A stretch of 22,759 nucleotides of DNA from CAZKCK01 sp964552325 (GTDB taxonomy: Bacteria; Bacteroidota; Bacteroidia; Bacteroidales; TTA-H9): contig CAZKHA010000045.1 of assembly GCA_964552325.1 (NCBI GenBank), forward strand, positions 1-22,759, given 5' to 3'. The notes under the pieces were generated by a model, which saw nothing but the letters and a program-made list of their open reading frames with translations, was not told the DNA's origin and did not search any database. The position numbers were made by a program, and so were the translations under genes. Below, piece by piece: positions 1 to 7,683 of the stretch. Positions within the stretch are counted from its first letter, which is position 1. Each line of letters starts with the position of its first letter.

Positions 1-461
1 GCGCTGTACATCCAAACAAGTTTTTCTTGCGCACGGATGTAATCGCTGGCCAAGGCATTGGTTCCTTCGTCGTTCAATTCCGATGAAAGCGACAGAATTT
101 CACGTTGTTTTGCCAAAAGAATGGCAAACGAATCAAGGATGGCGGCCACACAGATAGGCCCATCGGTATAGTCTTGCAGCGGTTTTATCTGCGAATGTTC
201 CAAATAAGCGGCAAATGTATGCAATGGTGTGCCGCCCAAGGTAAGGATGCGTTCGGCAATTTCGTCGATTTTCAGTTGAAAATCAGTGTATAATTCCTCG
301 AATTTCAGGTGAAGTTCAAAGAATTTCTCGCCTTTTATGTTCCAATGGAAGCCACGTGTGTTTTGATAGAACACTTGATAATTGGCCAAAAGGTCGTTTA
401 GTTTTTGGATGAGTTGGGCCGATAGTTCGTGATCGAGCCCGATTTGATTGAGGGTTTTCAT
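1..461 (-). CDS. dps: Dps family ferritin-like DNA-protection protein (3' end cut by window edge)
   Basis: Reading the minus strand from the ATG at 459-461 gives about 153 residues with no stop before the window edge. The start MKTLNQIGLDHELSAQLIQK is followed by RGFHWNIKG (the His of the Dps ferroxidase centre), then ELYTDFQLKIDEIAERILTL, which carries the Asp and Glu iron ligands expected about a dozen residues later, and LGGTPLHTF. Known Dps proteins form 12-subunit shells that oxidise Fe(II) with hydrogen peroxide and store the iron, in some species also binding DNA. Usual length is about 155-165 residues, so only the last few are missing. The gene begins 10 bases after the stop of the Fur-family gene and has no visible promoter of its own, so the two are probably co-transcribed and peroxide/iron controlled. 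Confidence 0.93.
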   Translation of the reverse strand, partial: MKTLNQIGLDHELSAQLIQKLNDLLANYQVFYQNTRGFHWNIKGEKFFELHLKFEELYTDFQLKIDEIAERILTLGGTPLHTFAAYLEHSQIKPLQDYTDGPICVAAILDSFAILLAKQREILSLSSELNDEGTNALASDYIRAQEKLVWMYS

Positions 462-471
462 AGATTTGAGT

Positions 472-891
472 TTAATTAAGTTTGAAATTTCCGGTAATTT
501 GTAAACGTATATCACTGATTTCAAAGCCACCGGGCTTTTTGCGATCGAAATAATCTTTCAACAATTGATCGAGCTCGGGGTCAAAATAATCTTCAATACG
601 GTCGGTTTCGGCACAGTATAAATGGTGGTGTGGTTTTACAATGGCGTCGTAACGCATCACATCGGCATCGGTTTTAATGCGATGTACCAATCCGTTTTCA
701 ACAAACGCATCCAAAATATTGTACACGGTAGTAACGGAAAGCCCCGGAATTGTGGCAGCAACCATTCGATAAATCTCATCAGCAGTGGGATGATGCAGTG
801 TGTTAAGTAAAGCATCAAGGACGGCCATCCGTTGCGGCGTTACTTTTAATCCGCTTTCGCTCAGTAGCTTTGCAATTTCGTTTGCATCCAT
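472..891 (-). CDS. Fur-family transcriptional regulator, PerR-like
   Basis: A 139-residue protein. The N-terminal winged helix (about residues 1-80) contains GLKVTPQRMAVLDAL and LSVTTVYNILDAFVENGLVH, the classic Fur recognition region. Regulatory-metal ligands are plausible at H33/H34 (LHHPTADEIY) and in PHHHLYC at residues 87-93. The pair of CxxC motifs that hold the structural zinc in Bacillus PerR and many Fur proteins is absent: C93 is the only cysteine, and the protein stops soon after the dimerisation domain. The ATG at 891 is preceded by a perfect palindrome (925-943) in the position of an operator, so autoregulation is likely. Its position directly ahead of dps argues for a peroxide sensor rather than an iron-uptake or zinc-uptake regulator; this is inference from context. 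Confidence 0.88.
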   Translation of the reverse strand: MDANEIAKLLSESGLKVTPQRMAVLDALLNTLHHPTADEIYRMVAATIPGLSVTTVYNILDAFVENGLVHRIKTDADVMRYDAIVKPHHHLYCAETDRIEDYFDPELDQLLKDYFDRKKPGGFEISDIRLQITGNFKLN

Positions 892-924
892 TTTATAATT
901 ATTTTGATTCAGTAATCATTATTT

Positions 925-943
925 AATTGTAATAGTTACAATT
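925..943. promoter_or_regulatory. Perfect 19-bp palindrome, probable PerR/Fur box
   Basis: AATTGTAA-TAG-TTACAATT is a perfect inverted repeat with 8-base arms and a 3-base centre, lying 33 bases before the Fur-family start codon. It is AT-rich and resembles the PerR/Fur box class (TTATAAT-type arms) without matching the Bacillus consensus exactly. A wider pair, GATTC at 906-910 and GAATC at 946-950, also faces inward but is not centred on it. No clean TAnnTTTG box was found, so the exact promoter is left open. Confidence 0.7.
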
Positions 944-987
944 TAGAATCAAAAAGGTTCAATGGGCTGAAAAGTTTTTTTAGCAAA

Positions 988-2211
988 TTAGAACCTGGGA
1001 TAGCAGAGGTAGTGCTTTTTTACGGGCATGGCAAGGTATTGCTGGTTAAGCCCAACACCGGCCAAGGGAAGTTCACGCACATCGCCAGCATCAAATCGCA
1101 TCCTAATGCGATCAACGCCCGTATCGTAAGCCACGTTTTCGGCAACGCCGGCATACACAAAATACGAGCCTTCTTCGGCTTGCAGCCCGAAATGCTCGCA
1201 GGCTTGTTTTTTGAGCTCTTCTAGTTGGCTAGGTTCAAAATCAGTGTCTTGCATCTTTATCTTGAATAGTTTTCGGTTGACTAAAAAACTGCTCAGCAAC
1301 GACAACACTTTGTCAGGATGGTCGGCCCATTCTTTTATGCACGAGAACACATCAAAATCGTCGAGTTTGGCAAAGGAGGCCAGCAGGCTGGGGTCGTTTT
1401 GGAAGTGGCTCGACCTATAATCGTTTTGTAGAAAACGCAACAAGGCTGGGGTTGCAAAAAGCGTTTCGCCAGCACGGGCAAGAGTTTTTGCACGGTTTAA
1501 AATCTGAAGCAAAAGACTTTCGGCAGCCAATACGGTTTTATGCAGATACACCTGCCAATACATGATGTGGCGGGCCGAGATAAAATGTTCGATTGAGTAC
1601 ATTCCTTTCGATTCTACAACCAGTTGGTTGTCTTCAACATGCAGCATTTTGAGCAAACGCTCGGTGCCAATCATCCCTTCGGATACGCCGGTAAAATAGC
1701 TGTCGCGGCGGAGGTAATCGAGCCGGTCAACGTCCAATTGCCCAGAAACCAATTGGTGCAAGAATGTTTTAGGATGTTGATTGTTGAAAATCTGCAGTGC
1801 GGTCTCCAATTGTCCATTAAAACGATGATTTAATTGGTTCATAAACAAGCCCGAAAGTTCTTCGTGCGAGGTGTGGCTAACGATGCTATGCTCCAGGGCA
1901 TGCGAAAAGGGGCCGTGCCCAATGTCGTGCAGCAAAATGGCAATAATGGCGGCTTGTTCTTCTTGGGGAGTTATTGAGACACCTTTTGAGCGAAGGATGC
2001 TTAAGGCTTGTACCATTAAGTGCATGGCGCCTAAAGTATGATGAAACCGGGTGTGCAAGGCGCCTGGGTACACCAAATGCGTAAGGCCTAACTGCTTGAT
2101 CCTGCGTAATCGTTGAAAATAGGGATGCTCAATAAGGTCGAAGCAAAGCTCGTCGGGAATGCTGATAAACCCGTGCACGGGGTCGTTGATTATTTTTCGT
2201 TTGTTAGCCAC
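988..2211 (-). CDS. HD-domain phosphohydrolase (COG1078-like, dNTPase/SAMHD1-related)
   Basis: A 407-residue protein beginning MANKRKIINDPVHGFISIPD. HD-superfamily metal ligands are visible: TRFHHTLGAMH near residues 54-64, the HD pair in LLHDIGHGPFSHALEH at residues 94-108, and a late Asp in SGQLDVDRLDYLRRD at about 156-170. Known relatives hydrolyse dNTPs or other nucleotides; the substrate here cannot be read from sequence. The start codon is GTG (2209-2211); the family begins at this point and the next in-frame ATG falls inside the HD domain. A near-consensus -7 element, TACTATTG, lies at 2229-2236 on the same strand. The gene is followed by the PerR-dps pair after 96 bases that hold that pair's operator, so it is probably a separate transcription unit. 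Confidence 0.9.
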   Translation of the reverse strand: MANKRKIINDPVHGFISIPDELCFDLIEHPYFQRLRRIKQLGLTHLVYPGALHTRFHHTLGAMHLMVQALSILRSKGVSITPQEEQAAIIAILLHDIGHGPFSHALEHSIVSHTSHEELSGLFMNQLNHRFNGQLETALQIFNNQHPKTFLHQLVSGQLDVDRLDYLRRDSYFTGVSEGMIGTERLLKMLHVEDNQLVVESKGMYSIEHFISARHIMYWQVYLHKTVLAAESLLLQILNRAKTLARAGETLFATPALLRFLQNDYRSSHFQNDPSLLASFAKLDDFDVFSCIKEWADHPDKVLSLLSSFLVNRKLFKIKMQDTDFEPSQLEELKKQACEHFGLQAEEGSYFVYAGVAENVAYDTGVDRIRMRFDAGDVRELPLAGVGLNQQYLAMPVKKHYLCYPRF

Positions 2212-2586
2212 AAAGCATTGATTTTGTGCAATAGTACAAAAAAAGAAGATAGGAAGTGGGATTCTTAAATAGCATGCCGAGCAAAACTGTTTGGGCTAGC
2301 TTCTTAAAAAGCAAGATTATAGCAATATACGAAGCAATCCATCTCGCGTGATGTATGGCAATGAAATTACGAATGAGCGAAAAAAAACAAGCGAATACTT
2401 CGGATATATTTGTAATCATTTACAGCTTAACAGCATATTCACATAAATTCTTGCTAAACCGGACTAGCAAAGAAGGTAACCGAACATAGAGCGGTAAAAG
2501 GACACAATCCATACGACCATTTCGTCATCGGGTACCCCAAAAAGCCCTAATTTTGCATTCATCTTTCACCTAAAAATCAAGCCTTC
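2212..2586. other. Intergenic region between divergent HD gene and pdxJ
   Basis: About 375 bases between two divergent genes. The left end holds a weak minus-strand -7 element (TACTATTG, 2229-2236) for the HD gene; the right end holds an exact TAnnTTTG for pdxJ. A minus-strand open frame across 2204-2419 has low-complexity, hydrophobic content with no recognisable domain and was not called. I see no hairpin terminator, tRNA or repeat in the middle. Confidence 0.5.
2548..2555 (+). promoter_or_regulatory. -7 promoter element for pdxJ
   Basis: TAATTTTG is an exact match to the Bacteroidota TAnnTTTG element, 31 bases before the pdxJ ATG, giving an expected leader of about 25 bases. No clear TTTG -33 element was found at the usual distance. 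Confidence 0.6.
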
Positions 2587-3300
2587 ATGACCAAGCTTAG
2601 CGTCAACATCAATAAAATAGCCACCATCCGCAATGCCCGTGGTGGCAACGTACCAGATTTGTTAAAAGTTGCACAAGACTGCGAACGTTTTGGTGCTCAA
2701 GGTATTACTGTTCATCCACGCCCTGATGGACGCCATATACGTTACGACGACGTTTTTGGCCTAAAGCCGCTTATAACCACCGAATTCAATATCGAAGGCT
2801 ATCCATCTCGCGATTTTATTGACATGGTGCTTAAAGTTAAGCCTACCCAAGTTACCTTGGTGCCCGATCCACCCGATGCGCTTACCTCAAATGCCGGCTG
2901 GGATACCCTAACCCATGAAGCATTCTTAAAGGAAGTTGTGGCTGAGTTTAAGGCAAATGGCATACGTACATCCATCTTTATTGAAACAGATGAACGCCTC
3001 ATACGCAATGCATCCAAAACTGGTACCGATCGTATTGAACTTTATACCGAGCCGTATGCTATTGATTTTCCGCAAGATGCTTACCGAGCCGTTTTGCCTT
3101 TTGCTTCAGCGGCACGTGTAGCCCTTGAAGTTGGTTTAGGTGTGAATGCCGGGCATGATTTGAGCTTGCTCAATCTTGCCTATTTTGCAAAGAATGTACC
3201 CGGATTGCTCGAGGTTTCGATAGGCCATGCCTTGATAAGTGATGCGCTCTATTATGGCCTTGAGAATACTATCCAGATGTACCTTAGTAAGTTGAGGTAG
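2587..3300 (+). CDS. pdxJ: Pyridoxine 5'-phosphate synthase
   Basis: A 237-residue protein, the normal PdxJ length. It opens with TKLSVNINKIATIRNARGG, the conserved N-terminal strand with the Asn/Asp-like and Arg residues of PdxJ, followed by GITVHPRPDGRHIRYDDV, TTEFNIEGYPS, QVTLVPDPPDALTSNAGWDT and, near the C-terminus, EVGLGVNAGHDLSLLNL and EVSIGHALISDALYYGL. The cytoplasmic enzyme condenses 3-amino-2-oxopropyl phosphate with 1-deoxyxylulose 5-phosphate to give pyridoxine 5'-phosphate, the last ring-closing step of DXP-dependent vitamin B6 synthesis. It has its own promoter and is separated from prfA by another, so it is probably monocistronic. Confidence 0.97.
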   Translation: MTKLSVNINKIATIRNARGGNVPDLLKVAQDCERFGAQGITVHPRPDGRHIRYDDVFGLKPLITTEFNIEGYPSRDFIDMVLKVKPTQVTLVPDPPDALTSNAGWDTLTHEAFLKEVVAEFKANGIRTSIFIETDERLIRNASKTGTDRIELYTEPYAIDFPQDAYRAVLPFASAARVALEVGLGVNAGHDLSLLNLAYFAKNVPGLLEVSIGHALISDALYYGLENTIQMYLSKLR

Positions 3301-3361
3301 GTGCTTGGGAAGTGTTGATGGGTATCCGCTAAGCCATGCGGCTTAAGTGCCATTCTTTTGC

Positions 3362-3369
3362 TACCTTTG
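3362..3369 (+). promoter_or_regulatory. -7 promoter element for prfA-pyrF
   Basis: TACCTTTG matches TAnnTTTG exactly and lies 38 bases before the prfA ATG. A good -33 partner was not seen. Confidence 0.6.
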
Positions 3370-3399
3370 CAGCCGTTTTACAAATCACTTAAAAACTGA

Positions 3400-4473
3400 A
3401 TGATAGAGAAATTAGAAGCCATCTATAAGCGGTGGACTGACATTGCCGGGCTCATGTCCGATCCGGATGCCATGGCTGATATGAAACGTTTTATCAAGCT
3501 AAACAAGGACTACAAAGAGCTCACACCCATTGTGGATGCTTATAAGAAGTACGCCAATATCACTGGGAACATCGAGAGCAGCCGCGAAATACTATACAAC
3601 GAAAAAGATGAGGAAATGCGGGAGATGGCCAAAGAAGAGCTCGATAGCCTTACCTTGCAAAAGGAACAATTGGACGAAGACATTAAACTGCTGTTACTGC
3701 CCAAAGATCCCGAAGATGCTAAGAATGCCGTAATGGAAATTCGTGCCGGTACGGGTGGCGACGAAGCCAGTCTTTTTGCAGGCGATCTGTACCGTATGTA
3801 CATTAAATATTGCGAAAAGAAAAACTGGAAAGTTGAATTGGTTGACATTGCCGATGGTACGGTTGGCGGTTATAAAGAAGTGATTTTTAAGGTAATTGGC
3901 GATGATGTATATGGAACCCTGAAATATGAGTCGGGTGTGCATCGTGTGCAACGCGTTCCAAAAACCGAGGCACAGGGCCGCATCCATACGTCTGCTGCCA
4001 GCGTGGTAGTGCTTCCAGAAGCTGATGAATTTGATATAGATCTGAAACAGAGCGATATTCGTAAAGATACCTTTTGTTCATCGGGTCCTGGAGGTCAGTC
4101 AGTTAATACTACTTATTCCGCTATACGGCTCACCCATATGCCAACCGGAATCGTGGTTTCGATACAAGATGAAAAGTCGCAAATAAAGAACCTTGAAAAA
4201 GCCATGAGCATTCTGCGCACCCGCATTTACGAACGGGAGTATCAGAAGCACCTCGACGAGATTTCTACAAAGCGCAAAACCATGGTTTCTACGGGCGACC
4301 GCTCCGCAAAAATACGCACGTATAATTACCCTCAAGGAAGGGTAACCGATCATCGTATCAATATTTCGATGTACAATTTGCCTGTGTTTATGGATGGCGA
4401 TATCCAAGAAATGATTGACCAATTGCAAATGGCCGAAAATGCCGAACGACTGAAAGCCGAAGACACCGATTAA
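3400..4473 (+). CDS. prfA: Peptide chain release factor 1
   Basis: A 357-residue class I release factor. The catalytic GGQ tripeptide is at residues 231-233 (SSGPGGQSVNTTYSAIRLTH), the loop that enters the peptidyl-transferase centre. The stop-codon recognition loop reads HRVQRVPKTEAQGRIHTSAA with P-K-T at 187-189, the PxT form of RF1 that reads UAA and UAG, rather than the SPF of RF2. The N-terminal third is a charged coiled-coil-rich domain. The length is full for RF1. pyrF follows after 10 bases, so the two are probably one operon. Confidence 0.97.
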   Translation: MIEKLEAIYKRWTDIAGLMSDPDAMADMKRFIKLNKDYKELTPIVDAYKKYANITGNIESSREILYNEKDEEMREMAKEELDSLTLQKEQLDEDIKLLLLPKDPEDAKNAVMEIRAGTGGDEASLFAGDLYRMYIKYCEKKNWKVELVDIADGTVGGYKEVIFKVIGDDVYGTLKYESGVHRVQRVPKTEAQGRIHTSAASVVVLPEADEFDIDLKQSDIRKDTFCSSGPGGQSVNTTYSAIRLTHMPTGIVVSIQDEKSQIKNLEKAMSILRTRIYEREYQKHLDEISTKRKTMVSTGDRSAKIRTYNYPQGRVTDHRINISMYNLPVFMDGDIQEMIDQLQMAENAERLKAEDTD

Positions 4474-4483
4474 TACCATATAT

Positions 4484-5332
4484 ATGGATCGCAAGCAGTT
4501 AATAAATAACATTAAACAAAAACGGTCCTTCTTGTGCCTAGGGCTCGATTCGGATTGTACAAAAATACCGAAGCATTTACATGGAGCTGAAGATCCTGTT
4601 TTTGAGTTTAATAAGGCAATTATTGATGCAACCCACGATTTAGTGGTAGCTTACAAACCGAATCTTGCTTTTTATGAAAGCCGGGGCGTAAAAGGGCTGC
4701 AAAGCCTTGAAAAAACGATGAATTACCTGCAAAGTTTAAATTGCGAGGCGTTTACGATTGCCGATGCCAAACGTGGCGATATTGGCAATACTTCAGAACA
4801 ATACGCCCGCTCGTTTTTTGACCGCGAATTGTCGGGTTTCGATTTTGATGCCGTAACGGTAGCCCCATACATGGGTGCCGATAGTGTGTCGCCTTTTATG
4901 GAGTTTAAAGGTAAATGGGTTGTTTTGTTAGCTCTCACAAGTAACAAGGGTTCGCTTGATTTTCAGCATTTTGTTAACCGCGAATCAGGCCATAAGCTCT
5001 ATGAAGAAGTGTTATATAAATCCTTCGAATGGGGAGGAACCCCCGAAAACATGATGTTTGTGGTTGGAGCCACCCAAGCCAAAGAACTTGCCGAAGTTCG
5101 GAGAATTGTGCCTGATCATTTTCTGTTGGTGCCAGGAGTGGGTGCCCAAGGTGGAAGTTTGCAAGAAGTAGCTAGGTATGGCATGAACCCTGACTGTGGC
5201 CTGTTGGTAAATTCTTCCAGGGGAATAATCTTTGCATCTAAAGGGGAGGATTTTGCCGAAATAGCACGCTGCGAAGCCCAGAAGCTACAGCAAGAAATGG
5301 AAGAATTGCTCGTTAAAGGCAAGGTTATCTAG
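4484..5332 (+). CDS. pyrF: Orotidine 5'-phosphate decarboxylase (long, type 2)
   Basis: A 282-residue TIM-barrel enzyme. The catalytic charged tetrad segment is visible as TIADAKRGDIGNTSEQYA, with D94, K96 and D99; LCLGLDSD near residue 18 binds the nucleotide and VPGVGAQGG near residue 210 is the phosphate-binding loop. The length above 270 residues fits the type 2 subfamily rather than the ~230-residue E. coli type. It makes UMP from OMP in the last step of de novo pyrimidine synthesis. It starts 10 bases after the prfA stop. Downstream (5333-5515) lies a 183-base gap between convergent genes with no recognisable terminator. Confidence 0.96.
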   Translation: MDRKQLINNIKQKRSFLCLGLDSDCTKIPKHLHGAEDPVFEFNKAIIDATHDLVVAYKPNLAFYESRGVKGLQSLEKTMNYLQSLNCEAFTIADAKRGDIGNTSEQYARSFFDRELSGFDFDAVTVAPYMGADSVSPFMEFKGKWVVLLALTSNKGSLDFQHFVNRESGHKLYEEVLYKSFEWGGTPENMMFVVGATQAKELAEVRRIVPDHFLLVPGVGAQGGSLQEVARYGMNPDCGLLVNSSRGIIFASKGEDFAEIARCEAQKLQQEMEELLVKGKVI

Positions 5333-5515
5333 TTCGGCTGCTTGTGGTCTGATTCGGCTGGTTTTCAAGTCCAGAATAGTACAAGTAAACTAGGGGATTT
5401 TATAGCACTCTTGTTTCGGGAGGCATAAAAGCTTCATGCCTACTCAAGGTTTTAGTAGATATAAAACCCCACCACTGTGGCAAAAACTATGCAATAACGT
5501 ACAAGTTTTCATTCG

Positions 5516-6508
5516 CTAACTTTCTAATCGTTCTTTCGTAAAGCTATTTATATCAAAAGTTAATTGTGTTTCAAACGCAGTGGTTCTTCTAGAGCAATTT
5601 TCCTTTTTGCAATTTTTACAATAGTTAGTAAAACAGTCGTCTTTATGCACATTAAAGACGATGTCTTCTGCAAAGTTGGCCACTAATAAGCTTTTTAATT
5701 TTTCGCCTTCTTTATGGGCATCAGATAAATACAAATTCCAAGGCAGAACTAAGTCGCAATTAATATGAAATACGTTACCATATTTTACAAGTTTAAAGTT
5801 ATGGATATCAATCCAGTCATCAGTTTTGTTGCTGTCTATTATCTTGCCAAACCGTTCAATCAATTCGAAATCGGCTTCGTCCATTAAGTTTGAAGTTGTT
5901 TCTTTAAGGATTTTCAATCCAGTAATTACAATAATTGTCCCAAAAATAAGGGCTATCAAACTATCTAACCATGCTAATTTTGTAAAATACAATAGCGTTA
6001 ATCCAATTACGAGCCCTATTGAAGAGTAAGTATCAGATTGTAAATGTTTACCGCCGGAAATTAATGCAATTGAATTGTTGCGCTTGCCAATTTTTATACT
6101 GTACCATCCAATTAAATAATTCAACAAGCCCGCAAGAGCCACAATTAAGATTCCAATGTCAAGCTGCGATATTTCCGCTGGTATAAAAAGGCGTTTAATG
6201 GCTTCAAAAATTATTATCAAGCCTGCAATTATTATTAAAAATCCTTCTACCGATGCCGATAAAAATTCTGCTTTCCCATGGCCAAAAGGATGGTTTTCAT
6301 CTTTAGGCTTCATTGAAATGTAAACAGCATAAAGTGTAATAAACCCGGTAACCACATTTACGATGCTTTCAAGAGCATCAGTTAAAATTCCAACAGAGTT
6401 TGTTAAAAAATAAGCTATCAGTTTAGCAACAAATATTAGCAATGATGAAAACGCAATAATACGCTGAACTTTGAATTTTAGATTAGTTTGATGTGTTGTT
6501 TGTGTCAT
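5516..6508 (-). CDS. Cation diffusion facilitator family transporter with C-terminal Cys4 motif
   Basis: A 330-residue inner-membrane protein with about six hydrophobic segments between residues 15 and 205. HPFGHGKAE at 73-81 is the conserved CDF loop. The TM5 metal site is H155-xxx-D159 (KHLQSD), while TM2 has D44 in TDALESIVN with Ser rather than Asp/His four residues on. After a cytoplasmic domain, residues 290-308 read DDCFTNYCKNCKKENCSRR, a C-x4-C-x2-C-x4-C cluster at 292/297/300/305 that could bind or sense a metal. CDF proteins export Zn, Fe, Mn, Co or Cd using the proton gradient; the metal here is not determinable. It is the last gene of a three-gene minus-strand operon, 7 bases after a small secreted protein. 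Confidence 0.9.
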   Translation of the reverse strand: MTQTTHQTNLKFKVQRIIAFSSLLIFVAKLIAYFLTNSVGILTDALESIVNVVTGFITLYAVYISMKPKDENHPFGHGKAEFLSASVEGFLIIIAGLIIIFEAIKRLFIPAEISQLDIGILIVALAGLLNYLIGWYSIKIGKRNNSIALISGGKHLQSDTYSSIGLVIGLTLLYFTKLAWLDSLIALIFGTIIVITGLKILKETTSNLMDEADFELIERFGKIIDSNKTDDWIDIHNFKLVKYGNVFHINCDLVLPWNLYLSDAHKEGEKLKSLLVANFAEDIVFNVHKDDCFTNYCKNCKKENCSRRTTAFETQLTFDINSFTKERLES

Positions 6509-6515
6509 TACTTTA

Positions 6516-6926
6516 TTAGATTTTATAGCTTGTGTTACCTAAACAAGTATTATTTGCCTCAAGTTTTATTTTTGTTGGCTTTAAAAATTGTATAGAGGAT
6601 CCTGCATACAAGCCGCCTAAAACATCAAGTGCATGGTTTCCTTTATTTGCAATTTCAATGGTTTTAAGGATTGTTAAAGAGCAGTTTGCTTTTGATAGCA
6701 ATGCTACTTTGCTTTTCGCAAAACGATTTGCTACTGTGATGTTATGTGAAATTCCTGTAAAGGTAATCCGACTCCCTCCAACTTTTAATCCGGTATGGTT
6801 TGTGCAATTTTTTCCTAAAATATTGGATACAACTTTGTTGTTGGGTATTAGCTGTGGGCAGTTTTTGTTCTTTTCGCTTGCGGCAAATAAAATAAGCAAA
6901 AACATCAGCATTATTTTATATTTCAC
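6516..6926 (-). CDS. Small secreted protein of unknown function in the CDF operon
   Basis: A 136-residue protein starting at GTG (6924-6926), with N-terminal MKYKIMLMFLLILFAASEKN, a convincing Sec signal (Lys n-region, Leu/Phe core). The mature part has four cysteines (residues about 23, 41, 82 and 128) and alternating Thr/Ile/Gly segments such as GGSRITFTGISHNITV and GSSIQFLKPTKIKLEAN, suggesting a beta-rich fold. The tail is distantly reminiscent of the beta stacks seen in other Bacteroidota surface proteins, but I do not recognise the family. It sits 7 bases before the CDF gene and 37 bases after the cytochrome gene, so it probably acts in the periplasm with them. A same-length plus-strand frame overlaps it but lacks a signal peptide and has no place in an operon. 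Confidence 0.6.
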   Translation of the reverse strand: MKYKIMLMFLLILFAASEKNKNCPQLIPNNKVVSNILGKNCTNHTGLKVGGSRITFTGISHNITVANRFAKSKVALLSKANCSLTILKTIEIANKGNHALDVLGGLYAGSSIQFLKPTKIKLEANNTCLGNTSYKI

Positions 6927-6963
6927 GTTTTATTTGATTTAATATTTGTCTTCGTAAGTTTGT

Positions 6964-7683
6964 TTAGTCCTTAATTTCAGTATGTTCTTCTTCCTCTTGT
7001 GTGTTTTCGTGATGTTCGATTTGGTCTTTTTCTGAGGTGGTTTTGGTGGTTAAGCCTTTTCCATACATAAAAGCTAAAAATGGGACTACAAACCAAATGA
7101 TTGTGAAAACCAGATGTAAAGTTGTCTGTTTAGAGTTTTCACCATCAACTGTTTTATAACCTGTGAATATTGACTGTATTGTTTTTGTTTTAGAATGAAA
7201 AAGCAAATCGGTGAGAATCCCAATTAAGTGTGTTATAACCAAAATTAGAAATAGGTTCCCAAATACTTCATGCACTTCACCAATTAATTCCTCGCCTAAA
7301 TTTGTCTTAACGAAGGTAGGGTTCTCTGCGGAGTAGAGTAAATAGCCTGAAAGACTGCTAATAAGCCCTACAATAAAAATGCCTAACATCACAATAGATG
7401 CTGCTGGATTATGGCCAACATATGTTTTGTCTTTATCGAAAAAATTCTTCAAAAAGGCAAGTTGATTTTTAACACTTATCGGAAAATCCTTAAAGTTTGC
7501 ATATTTATTTCCTATAAAACCATAAACAATCCGAAATGAAATCAAAACTCCAACGAATAATCCGAATGCGTAATGCAGGTTTTGGTATTCGTCAAAATCG
7601 CTTAAAATGTAAGCTGCCGTAAAACCGATGGCTAACAGCCAATGAAAGATTCTAATTGAACTTGTCCAGACTTTTGTACTCAT
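6964..7683 (-). CDS. Cytochrome b561-like / Ni,Fe-hydrogenase-type cytochrome b
   Basis: A 239-residue membrane protein starting MSTKVWTSSIRIFHWLLAIG. His residues in helices that can ligate two b hemes are H14 (RIFHWLL), H37 (NLHYAFGLFVG), H138 (GEVHEVFGNLF) and H152 (VITHLIGIL); GHNP at 90-93 is typical of this family. Four family helices are followed by a fifth hydrophobic segment (about 188-207) and a Glu/His-rich tail ending HHENTQEEEEHTEIKD that may bind metal or act as a spacer. Such proteins pass electrons between the quinone pool and a periplasmic partner. It is the first gene of the cytochrome - small protein - CDF operon, with a long leader from a promoter near 7850. No hydrogenase is nearby, so a metal-linked electron-transfer role is more likely, as an inference. 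Confidence 0.88.
   Translation of the reverse strand: MSTKVWTSSIRIFHWLLAIGFTAAYILSDFDEYQNLHYAFGLFVGVLISFRIVYGFIGNKYANFKDFPISVKNQLAFLKNFFDKDKTYVGHNPAASIVMLGIFIVGLISSLSGYLLYSAENPTFVKTNLGEELIGEVHEVFGNLFLILVITHLIGILTDLLFHSKTKTIQSIFTGYKTVDGENSKQTTLHLVFTIIWFVVPFLAFMYGKGLTTKTTSEKDQIEHHENTQEEEEHTEIKD

Noticed and set aside
2204..2419. 71-residue minus-strand open frame before the HD gene
   Set aside because: Hydrophobic, low-complexity content, no domain, and it overlaps the start of the HD gene and its likely promoter.
5421..5441. Inverted repeat AGGCAT/ATGCCT between pyrF and the CDF gene
   Set aside because: Six-base arms with no T-run on either strand; not enough for a terminator call.
6532..6942. 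136-residue plus-strand frame antisense to the small secreted protein
   Set aside because: Same length by chance; the minus-strand frame has a signal peptide and sits in an operon, the plus one has neither.
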